Below, piece after piece: positions 10,981 to 21,666 of a stretch of DNA of 64,000 nucleotides; within the stretch, counting starts at the first letter, position 1; each line of letters begins with the position of its first letter. The DNA comes from Xylogone sp. PMI_703 (Eukaryota > Ascomycota > Leotiomycetes). Below the pieces are notes generated by a model, which made no database searches, was not told where the DNA came from, and saw only the letters and a program-made list of their open reading frames with translations. Made by a program: the position numbers and the translations under genes. Where the stretch lies: positions 930,001-994,000 of the forward strand of contig JAJTUQ010000006.1 in assembly GCA_021399445.1 (NCBI GenBank). The letters are read 5' to 3'.

Positions 10981-13679
10981 CTATTCCCCTTCGTCGGATG
11001 TCCAATCAGGATTGACTGCCTTTACTGCAGCTTTCTCCTTTGCCCCCAGCGGGACTTTGTCAAAGTTTTTCGGTAGTGGGTACCGAGATCTGCTTGCAAT
11101 GTTAGTCTACAGCTGAGAAAACCAAGTAATGTTGGGAATAGCTTGGGGTAACGGGCCAACTTACTTTAGGTATGAAACCTTGATATTTCTAGCCTTATCC
11201 TTGAGTGCAACTTGCCCTCTCTCCATCTCAAACTTGCCCTTACCCATGGCCTCCAGCAATGACCAACTACAGCCATATTCTCCAATCAAGTCGATGAGAA
11301 GGTCTGTATCATCATCAGACCACATTGTACGCTTTTTGGGGCCGGATGTCTTTGACTGAACAGTTTTGAGTCTCGCCAATTCGTTGACCAGGCTGAAAGG
11401 CCGCTCTTGAGGATCACGGCGGGGACGGCGGGATTCAGCGTCATTGTCTGGTTCCCTGGCACTGGCTTGGAGGAGTGCGTCCAGATCTGGGCTTTCTACT
11501 GTTTGCCGCCGCCGCCGCACTGATACTTCCCGAGAACTGTCTTCATCTTCATCTTCATCGTGACTACGCTGGACAGTTTTCTGTCGCTTGGACATCTGTT
11601 GAGCGAGCCCTGGAGATGCAGTCTGAGAAACCATTCTTTTCCTCGTCTTTGCTGGATTTGGGGGTCTTGCATCGGTTTGGAAATCATCATCTCCATCATC
11701 TACCACTACAAGTTGACTTTCATCATCGAATTGCACTCTGGTGCGGCCAGGCTGCGGATCAATCCAGTGTCGTTTCGTTCGCTCCTGTTCTACAATGGGC
11801 CTATTCTCTTTATTTCTCTCATTGATGCTTGCTTCCCACACAGCATCATATTCTGCGGCTGATCGACGATTGGGATTGCGGCCAGGAACGTTGTCATCAC
11901 TCTTATTGCCTCTTGTCGGTTCACTCGCACGGTGGGCTGGCGCATCTAACAGGTTTACTGGGGTTCTGGGGTCTGATTGCCGTCCTTCGTTCCGCTGGAA
12001 TGTTCGCTGGTTTCGATTAGGTGGTGCAGCCCCAGTTTTTTGAGCCTTCATTTCCTGCATCTTCTGCAAGTTTGCGAAACTTAATAAACTCCTAAACTAG
12101 TGTTAGCCACATCCCTGGGCTTAGTACAGCAGCTTCTTCAGGAGTAGTATGAATCTTAAGAACGCTATATGTGCTCGCCAGACGTATGTGGAATACTTAC
12201 CTTGAGTTTGAAGTTGATGCAGGAATTATGTTCGCTGCAGGAAGAAGTTGACGTGGCTCAGCGGCTGGTGTAGGCTGGTCATAGATAAGATTGATTTCAG
12301 GATTGATTTGATGCACAGAGTCGGCAAGTGACCTTCGAATAGACTGAACCCCTCCTTGCGCCTTAATGCTTTGTTCAATCTCACCGAGACGACTACGCGC
12401 CCATTTGACAGTTTCTGTTAAGAATAGAGACCAGGGAAATAACTCATCGAAATCATCGAAATCGACGTCTGACTGCCCGAACTGTTTGTGGATTAGAACT
12501 ATGCTAGTTTTTACTCTCTGCTTTAATACTATTCGCTTTGCCGGAGGCACGCGGCCTTCAAGCATTCCGGCAACATCTTTTAGCTGACCATTTTTGAGCG
12601 CATCGTCGAGAATTGAGGATGACTTATCATGCCGATTCAGAGGCTGATAGAACACATCGACCAAGAGTTCTTCCGGATTATACGCTGGAGCTCCGCGATA
12701 AGACATCAGATACAAAATGGCGGCTTGGATCCGAATTTGCAGGCCAATCTCGAAAGCTTCTTCAATCATTGTACTCTTTCCATATTCTGATTTGGTATCG
12801 AAATCGGTCATAAATGCAGAAGGAAAAGCCGTGTCAAGCGCCTGCATTAGAAGGAAGGCATTCTGAGTATCTCTTGGAGTGGCAAGCAGATCCTTTATCA
12901 TTCTAGCCAGATTTGCCGCCTGAAGGATTGCATCTGGCCTAAAATTGCCATATCCTGGATCTGGTTTGTTGAATAGCTTTCGCAGAACGTACGAGGATCG
13001 GATATATTGATCTGAGCCATAGGCGTCTCTTGGATGTTTGAACATTTGCTCCCTCATACGTAATAAATCACTAGTTGGAGACCCAGGGATTTGAAGGTCT
13101 CTCACGATCTTCAGAACTGCCTCTTTTGTTGCTTGACGGGGAGTGAGGAGCATGAGCAACTCATAAGATGTCCGCCAAAGATCTGGAAGGTACTCGATAA
13201 TGCGGATGATGTTCATGTCGGAAATTTCTTGAACTGAATGCGAAGTATTTGCAGTTGTATCGGACCTCTGCGACCTCTGCGACATAGCACCTGGGGATCT
13301 CGAGCTTCCTTGCCGGTATAGCAACTCCTCTGCATCTTCGTCCTCATCCTCGTCTTCTTGGAGTTCTGGAGTCTCGCGCCCCTCCGTGACAACTGGCAGA
13401 TCTGCAAAAGAGCAACGTATTAGCAGACACGCTCTATCAACAAGGAATGAAGCAATACATACTGCGCGCAGCTGCGCGGGTTACTCTTCCCCCGCTTCTC
13501 ACTCTGCTACCGGCGCTCATATTACTCTCAATACTTTCCACACTAGCCTCGTGTGGGCTCCTTCTTGTATTGCGCGTCTTATTCATTTTTGAATCAGTAT
13601 CATTCCCAAGCTCTACGCTCCGGCTCCTCGTCCTTCTTGTTCGTCGAGCGGTTGGGCTCTGAGCTGCGCTGGTCGCCAT
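10981..13679 (-). CDS. TBF1: TRFH-like and telobox-Myb protein, Tbf1 family
   Basis: Exons 13679..13463, 13401..12201, 12091..11165 and 11089..10981 give 817 residues. An Arg/Ser-rich N-terminus and an acidic run (DEDEDEDAEE, about 88-97) precede an all-helical region of about 230 residues (about 125-360). I read that region as the TRF-homology fold because of its place and because of the C-terminal domain. A long disordered basic/acidic linker follows. The last 100 residues hold a single Myb repeat (WSDDDTDLL... then CSWSLLEAMG) closed by the telobox VALKDKARN and IKVSYLK. The KDKARN form, rather than KDKWR, is what I recall for Tbf1. The telobox spans the last intron. Tbf1/Taz1/TRF proteins bind TTAGGG-like repeats at telomeres and at promoters such as those of snoRNA or ribosomal protein genes. 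Whether this one acts at telomeres, promoters or both is not decided by sequence. Confidence 0.82.
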
Positions 13680-14478
13680 TGGGGGCGATGAAGCCTGGAT
13701 ATGCTCAGCTAGAGACGTCTGCGATGTGGGCGCCTTTATCGCAATCCGGCCCCTCTTGACCAGCTGCAGGAACTTGAACGCGAACTCAAGCCGGTGATGG
13801 GGTTAGTAGACGCGACGACAAGGGTCAGCTGTCCCCGAAGTTGGTACGAGCTCCACGACTGCCGGTAGGAACACGAGACCACAACGGTACCGCACTTCCT
13901 GGTCACGGGACTGAGACTTGGGGTCCAGTGATGTGCGAGTCTACTGATGGCAGCTTCAAATACAATCTGTCTTCTCCACCGTCTTTCCGACCCATCATCT
14001 GTACATCTGCAAATAATTCGTATGCTGTTCCATGACTCTGCAATTGGTTATTCCTTTTGCCTCCCAAGATGGTATTGTACCACAGTAATTCGCCCGGTCT
14101 CGATCCAGAATCGGCACCTTGGCCTCTGGTTCGTTTACTAGTTTCCCCCGTGCAAGGAGCAGACATGGGCTAGAGCGCGCCCCTTGCTTGCGCATAAGTT
14201 AGCAATCCAACGTTCTTGAGCAGAACTGTTCACGCAAGCCCTTTTTTTCTTCTATCTCTCCTTTTTTATATATTTGCCTGTACAGGCCTCTTATCGCATG
14301 CTATTTTTGTTGAGGAGTTTTACATCCCACTCTCTGTTGCTCTGAATATACCCGCCAGCGTTTGTAGGTCAATCCCGTGCCGATTACACGACGTGGTCTT
14401 TGAGATCACAAAAACTGGGCAAGACACTTTTGCCATAGAGACTTTTACGAACCACTATTAATACCGACAATATACACA
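13680..14478. other. Divergent promoter region TBF1/GDT1
   Basis: About 800 bp between two divergent starts. Pyrimidine-rich tracts near 14238-14270 (a run of T and C) and at 14320-14345 suggest a core promoter for the rightward gene. No gene or RNA recognised. Confidence 0.45.
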
Positions 14479-16223
14479 ATGAAATTTCGAAGGCGTCCCT
14501 CCCCTTTACTTCTGCTCTTCTTGCCATCCTTGGCTCTCAGCCTTTCTTCTGCAGCAACGGACAGCACCCAAGCAGTCTCCAGTGGCACACAGACCCGAGA
14601 TGCAAAACTTGACCCTGATTCTGGCCCATTGGTCGACATTACCTCAGGCAAACTTAAGCTGGATGTCGGCACAAAGGATGCACCTGTAGATGGCAAGGAT
14701 GGAAAACCACATGCGGGGCCGTGGGTCGGAACTGAGAATGAAGTCAAGAAATCGGATGGTGATGCCGATGAGGATGAACCAGTCGCCAAAAAGCCCAAAG
14801 GTGGAAAAGATAAGTCAAAGACTGATAGCAGCAAGCTCCTTACTGTCAATGACGGTGTAATGGATGATCCAAACCGTGAACTACCCAAACAGGGCACAAC
14901 AGGAACAGAGGGCGGTGTTAGCGAGAAAGACAAGGCACAGAAGGAGCATGAGGCAAAGACTGGGGAAAAGGTCGAGAAAAAGCCGGATTCACCAAAGGAG
15001 GCGCCTCCTCTGCCACCAAGTGAAAAGGCGAAACTAGATGGGGATAAAAGCGGCAAAGATGGCTCGAAGAAGGCCGAAAAACCAAAAGATTCCGATGCAG
15101 ATGACGATGAAACTGTTGATAATCTGGCTGGGCTTGAGGTACGGTAAATAATCATTGCTACTCTAGATTTGATCTAACAACTTCTATAGAAACCTAGTGA
15201 CCTGCCCGACAAGCTCAACAATGATCCCCATCCGCTCCCCAATTCCGCGAACAAGGACCATCTCGATATAGCAAAACCACCTGGGACAGTGACTGCATCG
15301 CCGGACAAGTTGGCCGACGATGCCGAAGGTCTCATTAGACCTTTCCACTCTTTTGTCCTGTCTGTCACTATGATTTTGTTCTCCGAGATTGGCGATAAGA
15401 CATTCCTGGTGGCCGCACTTATGGCAATGAAGCACGATAGGCTACTTGTATTCTCTGCTGCATTATCGGCGCTCGTTGCAATGACGGTTTTGTCTGCTGT
15501 CCTTGGCCATGCTGTGCCTACGTTAATTCCAAAGCGCTTCACCAATTTTCTTGCAGCAGGGTTGTTCTTGATATTTGGGACACGCCTACTTAGAGAAGGA
15601 TTGGCCATGAGTCCGGATGAAGGTGTCAGTGCTGAGATGCAAGAAGTGGAGCAAGAATTGGAAGAGAAGGAGCATCTGGCTCGAAAGCAAGGGCGGAGAC
15701 GCTCCTCTATCTCACCATATGCCCTGGAAATGGGACTTGGCGGTCGGAGTCGCACCCGCAAGTCTAGATCAGGATCACGCCTGCCTTCACCGCCCCGGAG
15801 CCCGTCCTCCTCTCCCGGACGATCACCTTCTCCTCCACGCTCAGCTCTAGCAAGCACCCTCGGAGGTCTGAATAACCTTCTCTCGCTGCTGCTCAGCCCG
15901 GCTTGGGTACAAACCTTCGTCATGACATTCCTTGGGGAATGGGGTGACAGAAGTCAGATTGCTACAATTGCCATGGCTGCAGGCCAAGATTACTGGTGGG
16001 TTACTGCCGGTGCTATTAGTGGACACGCTGTTTGCACTGGAGTCGCTGTGATCGGTGGACGTGCAATTGCTGGAAAGGTCAGCTTGCGAGTTGGTAAGTG
16101 TTACCCTATTACATAAAGCCACAATGAAGTTGCTGCTAACATATTCCAGTCACACTGGGAGGAGCTGTTGCCTTCCTGATCTTTGGGTTTATCTACACCG
16201 TAGAGGCGTTGTACTATGCATGA
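14479..16223 (+). CDS. GDT1: Gdt1/TMEM165 family Ca2+/Mn2+:H+ transporter of the Golgi
   Basis: Exons 14479..15138, 15190..16093 and 16150..16223 encode 545 residues. A signal peptide (basic start, LLLLFLPSLALSLSS, cut near residue 25) precedes an unusually long hydrophilic Lys/Glu/Asp-rich segment of about 230 residues. The UPF0016 core has its two hallmark repeats: EIGDKTF (about 286) at the start of the first three-helix unit and EWGDRSQ (about 470) in the second. They are separated by a charged, Arg/Ser/Pro-rich cytosolic loop of about 80 residues. The C-terminus ends in a helix (VEALYYA). Family members exchange luminal protons for Ca2+ or Mn2+ in the Golgi and support glycosylation. The extended lumen-facing acidic/basic region is much larger than in the yeast protein. 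I am sure of the family; the role of the extension is open. Confidence 0.95.
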
Positions 16224-17113
16224 GTTGCAGGAAGGGAATTAAAAAAAACCACTGTAGGATTATGAGGGCTCGACCCGAAGAAAAACTTATCGTCTGATTC
16301 TCGGATGGCGTGTCTTATGATAATCGATTGGGGTATCAGTTCTTTTGAAGGGTGTGTACAGATCTGGATCATCTGGTGCATAACAGGAGTTTACTGGTTG
16401 CAAATTATGAGGGATTCCTACCTGCTAAGTAAGGGACGCTGATTCGAGTGTGGTCTACTGTAATAAGTAACAATGATTCAATATGGATGCTGTAATTTTG
16501 CAAATTTGGTCTGGATATTCTCTCAATGATACCTCTGCAATAATAGAGAGCGATGTAGAATGGTCAATTAGCCGGCGTATGGCCTGATACTCACAATTTC
16601 AATACATATTGTAGTTGCATCGTAATATTGTGTGCCGCGAGAGTTGCGGTGGAGAGCTAGATTCGGAGCCCCTGAGTGACGTCCAAGAAAGCAAAATAGA
16701 GCGGGACCCCTGGCCATGACACGTGCCAGGAACCAGAGCATACGATCAACGACCCGATCACAGGGGAAAGTCGTACGACGGTATTCGCCGAACAAACCCC
16801 AAAATTTCCCATGTGAAAGGATACAACCCCTCGAGCGTCTAAAATTTTTGTTCTAAAGTTCTAACTCAGGGGCACGATCGTTCTTTTTTAATTCTGCTTT
16901 CGTCCTCCATTTTTGCTTCAAAGTTAGAGCGAATGCATTTTCTAATTTAGAAAGTTCCGATCGCTAGACCTGTGTGATTGATTGTTTGCATTCATTTAAT
17001 TACCGGTTACGACTCCTTTCGCCCCTCGCGACTATAGCTTGATCAATTGGCCGACAACGATCTTTTTAAATAGTTCTCGATTGCTTGACCTACTCAGATA
17101 TATCATTTGAAAG
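16224..17113. other. 5' region of ERG1 and 3' region of GDT1
   Basis: No gene seen. It is AT-rich with a TATA-poor core and includes a CACGTG palindrome listed separately. Confidence 0.5.
16720..16725. promoter_or_regulatory. CACGTG E-box upstream of ERG1
   Basis: A perfect CACGTG palindrome lies about 390 bp before the ERG1 start codon. bHLH factors, including SREBP-type sterol regulators, can bind such sites. A single hexamer can occur by chance, so this is only a candidate. Confidence 0.25.
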
Positions 17114-18607
17114 ATGTCGTCAGATATGTCAGAAAAACAGGAACAACAGCGGCGTTTAAAACATGAGGCAGATGTCGTGGTGGTTGGAGCTGGTATTTTT
17201 GGCTGTGCTATGGCCTTCGCCATGGCAAAACAGGGACGGAGTGTCCTGCTCCTGGAAAAATCGATGAAAGAGCCAAACAGGATTGTGGGCGAGTTGTTAC
17301 AACCGGGAGGCGTAGAAGCGTTACAGAAGCTGGGCCTGGCACACTGTATAGAAGATATCGACGGCATATCTGTAAAGGGGTACGAGGTGATCTACTATGG
17401 GGAAGGAGTCCGGATCCCATACCCTGTGACCGAGAGCAGTGCAGTGAATGGCGCGGCCAATGGTTCCGTAAAGAAGGAGGGAGAGAGGCCGACAGGAAAG
17501 AGTTTCCACCACGGAAGGTTCATCGCGCAGCTACGAAAGGCATGTGCCAGTCAACCAAATATCACAATTGTCGAGACAGAAGTCACAGCAACTATCACTG
17601 GTTCGTTCAGTCCACAGATTGTTGGTGTGGAATCACGAACAACAAACCCCACGACGGGTCAGAAAGAGTTGGATCGCTATTTTGGTAAACTCACAATAAT
17701 TGCGGATGGTTACGCTTCTAAATTTCGGAAACAATACAACAACAAGGCACCAATTGTGAAGGGCAAATTCTATGCCTTGGAGCTCATAGACTGCCCCATG
17801 CCAGCCCCAAACCACGGAATTGTCATCCTCAGCGACGCACCTCCTGTCCTCCTCTACCAGATTGGTACACACGAAACGCGAGCCCTTATCGATGTCCCCG
17901 AGGGCCTCCCATCGGCATCTCCAGCACAAGGTGGTGTTAGAGGACATATCGAGAAGGTCATCATTCCACGACTACCGGAAAAGGTACGACCATGTGTTAG
18001 AGAGGCTTTATCAGATGGGAAGATTCCAAGGAGTATGCCTAACAGCTTCCTACCACCCACCACGCAGAAGGAAAAGGGAATGGTCATTTTAGGAGACGCC
18101 ATGAATATGCGTCATCCTTTGACTGGTGGTGGTATGACTGTGGCATTCAACGATGTTGTCATACTCTCCAGGCTCCTATCCCCAGAAAAGATTCCTGATC
18201 TTGGAGATGCTGCTGCTGTTCAACATGCAATGAAGGAATTCCACTGGGAACGCAAGAACTTATCATCTATCATTAATATCCTTTCGATGGCACTATACAG
18301 TCTCTTTGCAGCGGATAGCTACGAGCTAAAAGCACTCCAGAAGGGATGCTTCCAATACTTCAAAAAAGGTGGAGAATGCATAGATGGTCCCGCCGGACTT
18401 TTAGCCGGAATCATTGCTCAACCCATGGTGTTGGTGTATCATTTCTTCTCGGTAGCAGTGCTCGCCATCCGACTAGTTATTGGCGAGATCATTGGTGGCG
18501 TTCTAGGATTATGGAAGCTGCCATATGCCTTAATCCAGGCTATCCTGATTTTCTGGAGAGCCTGTGTTGTGATCTTCCCCTTCATCTTCAGTGAGCTCCA
18601 GAGCTAG
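17114..18607 (+). CDS. ERG1: Squalene epoxidase (squalene monooxygenase)
   Basis: A single exon of 497 residues, the normal length for fungal Erg1. The FAD-binding Rossmann motif VVVGAGIFGCAMAFAMA lies at about 22-38, followed by a conserved GELLQPGGVEALQKLGL. An IIADG motif contacts FAD and NADPH (about 196), and the second FAD motif GDAMNMRHPLTGGGM lies at about 331. The C-terminus has hydrophobic helices (about 435-497) that attach the enzyme to ER or lipid droplets. It converts squalene to 2,3-oxidosqualene in ergosterol synthesis, an O2- and FAD-dependent step that allylamine antifungals inhibit. The start is the first ATG after the leader; a second in-frame ATG lies four codons on. It ends 370 bp from the convergent ETF-beta gene. 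Nothing suggests a secondary-metabolite cluster. Confidence 0.97.
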   Translation: MSSDMSEKQEQQRRLKHEADVVVVGAGIFGCAMAFAMAKQGRSVLLLEKSMKEPNRIVGELLQPGGVEALQKLGLAHCIEDIDGISVKGYEVIYYGEGVRIPYPVTESSAVNGAANGSVKKEGERPTGKSFHHGRFIAQLRKACASQPNITIVETEVTATITGSFSPQIVGVESRTTNPTTGQKELDRYFGKLTIIADGYASKFRKQYNNKAPIVKGKFYALELIDCPMPAPNHGIVILSDAPPVLLYQIGTHETRALIDVPEGLPSASPAQGGVRGHIEKVIIPRLPEKVRPCVREALSDGKIPRSMPNSFLPPTTQKEKGMVILGDAMNMRHPLTGGGMTVAFNDVVILSRLLSPEKIPDLGDAAAVQHAMKEFHWERKNLSSIINILSMALYSLFAADSYELKALQKGCFQYFKKGGECIDGPAGLLAGIIAQPMVLVYHFFSVAVLAIRLVIGEIIGGVLGLWKLPYALIQAILIFWRACVVIFPFIFSELQS

Positions 18608-18979
18608 GATGAGCGATGTGTGTTTTTATTATATGAACTGTATGAATTTTTAATTATGCCTACGCTAGACGTTGTATGGTGGCGGGCAAACTGCAGGATT
18701 CCGAAAAGCAGCCTAGATGGATGGGATGTTTTCAGTTAGCATGATGACGGGCGTTGATCTCTTTATGAAAAAGACTATTTATTATACCACCATTATTATA
18801 GTAATGCCTAATCAAAGAATTATATACTCAGCTGAAGCTCTCTGTCAAGATAACTAGCATAATCATTGTAACACAAACATATGTGATCATCAAAACCGAG
18901 GTGCATTCGTATAAGGTCCATATATATACATTTACTTTTATTTCAAACCTTCTAATAAACCATGATCCCCCAATATCAT
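18608..18979. other. Convergent 3' region ERG1/ETF beta
   Basis: AT-rich 3' flanks of two convergent genes with several AATAA-like signals. No gene. Confidence 0.55.
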
Positions 18980-19887
18980 TTATAATGCCTTTAACTCCTT
19001 CAACTTAGCAATCATCCCATCCACATCCTCCACCTTCGCCCCACCCTGCCGAGGCGGCGGATCCGTAACCTTAACAGTCTTCAACCTCTTCGACGTATCC
19101 AGCCCGAAATCCTTCAGCGTCATCTTCTCAATCTTCTTCTTCTTTGCCTTCATGATATTCGGCAGCGTTGCAAATCGGGGCGTGTTCAGTCTCAAATCCG
19201 TCGTCACAATCATCGGTAACTTCCCCCGCACCGTCTCCGTACCGCCATCCACTTCCTTCGTAACCTCCACTTTGTCGCCCTCCAGGAACTTCACCTCGCT
19301 GGCCTGCGTGGCCTGTGACCAGCCCAGTAACCCCGCGAGCATCTGCCCCGTCTGGCCTGCGTCGTCATCGATGCTCTGCTTGCCTAGAATGACGAGATTG
19401 CTCTTCTCCTTGTCGACGACTTGCTTTAGTAGCTTCGCAACTGTAAGTGGTTCTGTCTCTTCGCCCTCGGCGGTCTCGACGTGGATGGCTCGATCGGCTC
19501 CGATAGCCATGGCTGTGCGGAGCACTTCTTGGGCCTTTGGTGGGCCGCATGTTACGGCGAGAATGTCTTCGACGCCGCCTGGAGCACTCTTTTTCTCGCG
19601 GATCCGGACTGATTCTTCGATGGAGAGGTCGTCGAAGGGGTTTATGGAGTGTTTGAGACCGGCTGTGTCAACGCCGGTTTGAGTTTTGTTTACGCGGGGC
19701 TTGACCTATATAACCCGGTTTAATTGAGTTAGCTTATGGTGGTTGTTGGTGATGTGGTAGCTCATTTGTAGTTGTTTGATCATTTTGTCTGCGGAGTGGA
19801 GAGATGGGTTGTCATGTGCCAATTGGATAAACGTACTGCGTAGTCAACTACCCTCTTTATGGGTACGAGGATCCTGAGGGCCGACAT
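18980..19887 (-). CDS. CIR1: Electron transfer flavoprotein, beta subunit
   Basis: Two exons (19887..19837, 19705..18980) give 258 residues, the usual size. The short first exon codes MSALRILVPIKRVVDYA, the family's typical start, and the second continues with VKPRVNKTQTGVD and INPFDDLSIEE. The ETF-beta signature is visible: TDLRLNTPRFATLPNIMKAK (about 190-209), and the AMP-binding ILGKQSIDDDAGQTGQM segment. With the alpha subunit it takes electrons from acyl-CoA and other mitochondrial dehydrogenases and passes them to ETF:ubiquinone oxidoreductase in the matrix. No separate cleavable presequence is evident, as is common for this subunit. The intron between the two exons carries a GTACGT donor. 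Confidence 0.96.
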
Positions 19888-20175
19888 TGTTGGGGATGCT
19901 GTTCTGTAAGTGTGGAAGTGGAAGTTTTGAGTTTCCGTGCCCCAAGAACAGCAAGCTTCAAGATTGAGGACCGAGGTCGGGTTGAATCGGTTGAAGCTCA
20001 TCTATCCAGGACTCGAAGATAACCGAGGCAATACACGTGACATGCCCCCCTTTAGTAGACTATGCCATCCCTGACTTCTCAAAATCATGAGCATGCTGTG
20101 AATGTTCACATCAGTCACACCTGAGCTGCTCTTATATATACATTGTTGTTTTGGGTATCATAAATCTAATCGTAA

Positions 20176-21666
20176 CTAAGTCATATCTTCTAGTGACCTT
20201 GCAGCTGTCACCGTAGTGGTTATCTGAGAATGTTTCCCTCTTTCACTCCCAGATCCTTCTGTCTCACTGTCTCTATCATGGACAACATCAAACTCCCTAT
20301 CTTGCCATATTTCAAGTGGTATTGTTTTACTCCCTTCTGTGTTAACGATATTTTCCTCGCTCTCGGTCTTGCCGAGCCTTGTTGCAGGATTTCTTTCCCA
20401 CCAACTCACATCCTTCACAGTCCCAGTCCCATCTGTACCAGTTGTACGAGAAAAATTTGTTGCTCTTTGAGTTCGAGCAGCTGTACCAATCGTGGTTGGA
20501 TGCGTGTGCGAGGTTGTGGCACGTCCCGAAGAAGGATGGAATGAACGTAACTTGAATAGTCTTCGCACTAGCGGCCAGCACAAAGGGATGTTTGCAACAA
20601 GGACGGCCGTGCTAGCTTCACGGATATACCAAAAGGTCCACATGGGGCTAAAAGGTTGCTTGAAACTGTAATATTTATTCAAGATGGCGCACATGATCTG
20701 TATCTCTTAGTAAAAGATTCCCTGACAAGTCTGTGGAACTCACAACAAAGATTCCAAGGCCAAAAAGGCAGCAAAGAGCAAGTTTCCTGGTACAAATAAT
20801 AAGTTATGGTTCGCGTAAAACAGGTTAAGTATATGGTGACTAACTTGGTGATTGGTAACTTGGAGGTTATCAGTAAGGGTAATGGGATACAGAGCATCAT
20901 AAGATCAGATGAAATGTTGAAAACCGCGTTGGTGATTAGATGATGAATCGCTGCAGAGCATTGTTCTATACTGAAGTTAATGTCGGATAACGTAACCAAC
21001 CCTCCTTTGCGGCACTCACCATTCGCGACGGGAACTTTCCAATAATCGTGGAAAGGCCTACACCAAACGCCAAAATATAAAATTTCCATGACAGCAAAGG
21101 TCAACGCTACATATACAGCAAGTGCTTTTACCGCAACCTGCTGGCTCAATCCGAATCTTTAACAATCCTATATCAGCCCAGGGGTCGTTCAAAGGTTGGG
21201 AGTTACACACGTCAACTTGCTGTACATCAACAGGATACACGTTTTGCATCCCCATTGTGTCGATATCATAGATTGTTCTACAACGAGAACCAGCTTGCTG
21301 CCATATATTCTCGACTTAGTGGATTCTGGAGTGAGCAGCGGTATCTCACTAGGAAGCATGAGGTTCGTATCAACATGGGCAACGACGTTCATCCAGGCGA
21401 CCAGATTTGTATACATAACCTAGTCTCCTATTAGCGAAGTACCTCGAATCCTATCAGGCTCCCTTACAAAAACAAATAGCATGACATATTCTTCAGGTTG
21501 AAGAGCTTTGATAGATCCCAGCTGAATGTAACGGGAGATACTTGAATAACGAACCCGTCAGCCGCAGAGCCGAGTATGAATAGAGTACTGTCTCTTACTA
21601 TCTTGTGAGAATAACCAATGTCGCAAAAGAGTACCATGTCCAAGATTCCGCGAGCAGAGATAGCAT
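20176..21666 (-). CDS. Fungal rhodopsin-fold integral membrane protein (Pth11-like group)
   Basis: Seven short exons (21666..21599, 21540..21468, 21419..21211, 21156..21020, 20965..20845, 20786..20744, 20697..20176) keep frame throughout and give 390 residues. Visible are about seven hydrophobic helices and the fungal 'Rhodopsin' domain landmarks: an EEY before helix 2, GVWCRPFHDYW, QCSAAIHHLITNAVFNISSD, then MMLCIPLPLLI, ILNKYYSF and FWYIREASTA...VANIPLCWP. The hydrophilic C-tail of about 120 residues has Ser/Thr and acidic patches. Many such proteins are putative receptors; none of the residues identifies a ligand. The start ATG at 21666 puts helix 1 directly at the N-terminus, so the outer segment is very short and an upstream start cannot be excluded. 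Intron 4 (20966..21019) is 54 nt and stop-free. Confidence 0.82.

Noticed and set aside
17114..18607. A squalene-based secondary-metabolite cluster around ERG1
   Set aside because: Neighbours are GDT1 and ETF beta, both housekeeping; no terpene cyclase or P450 nearby.
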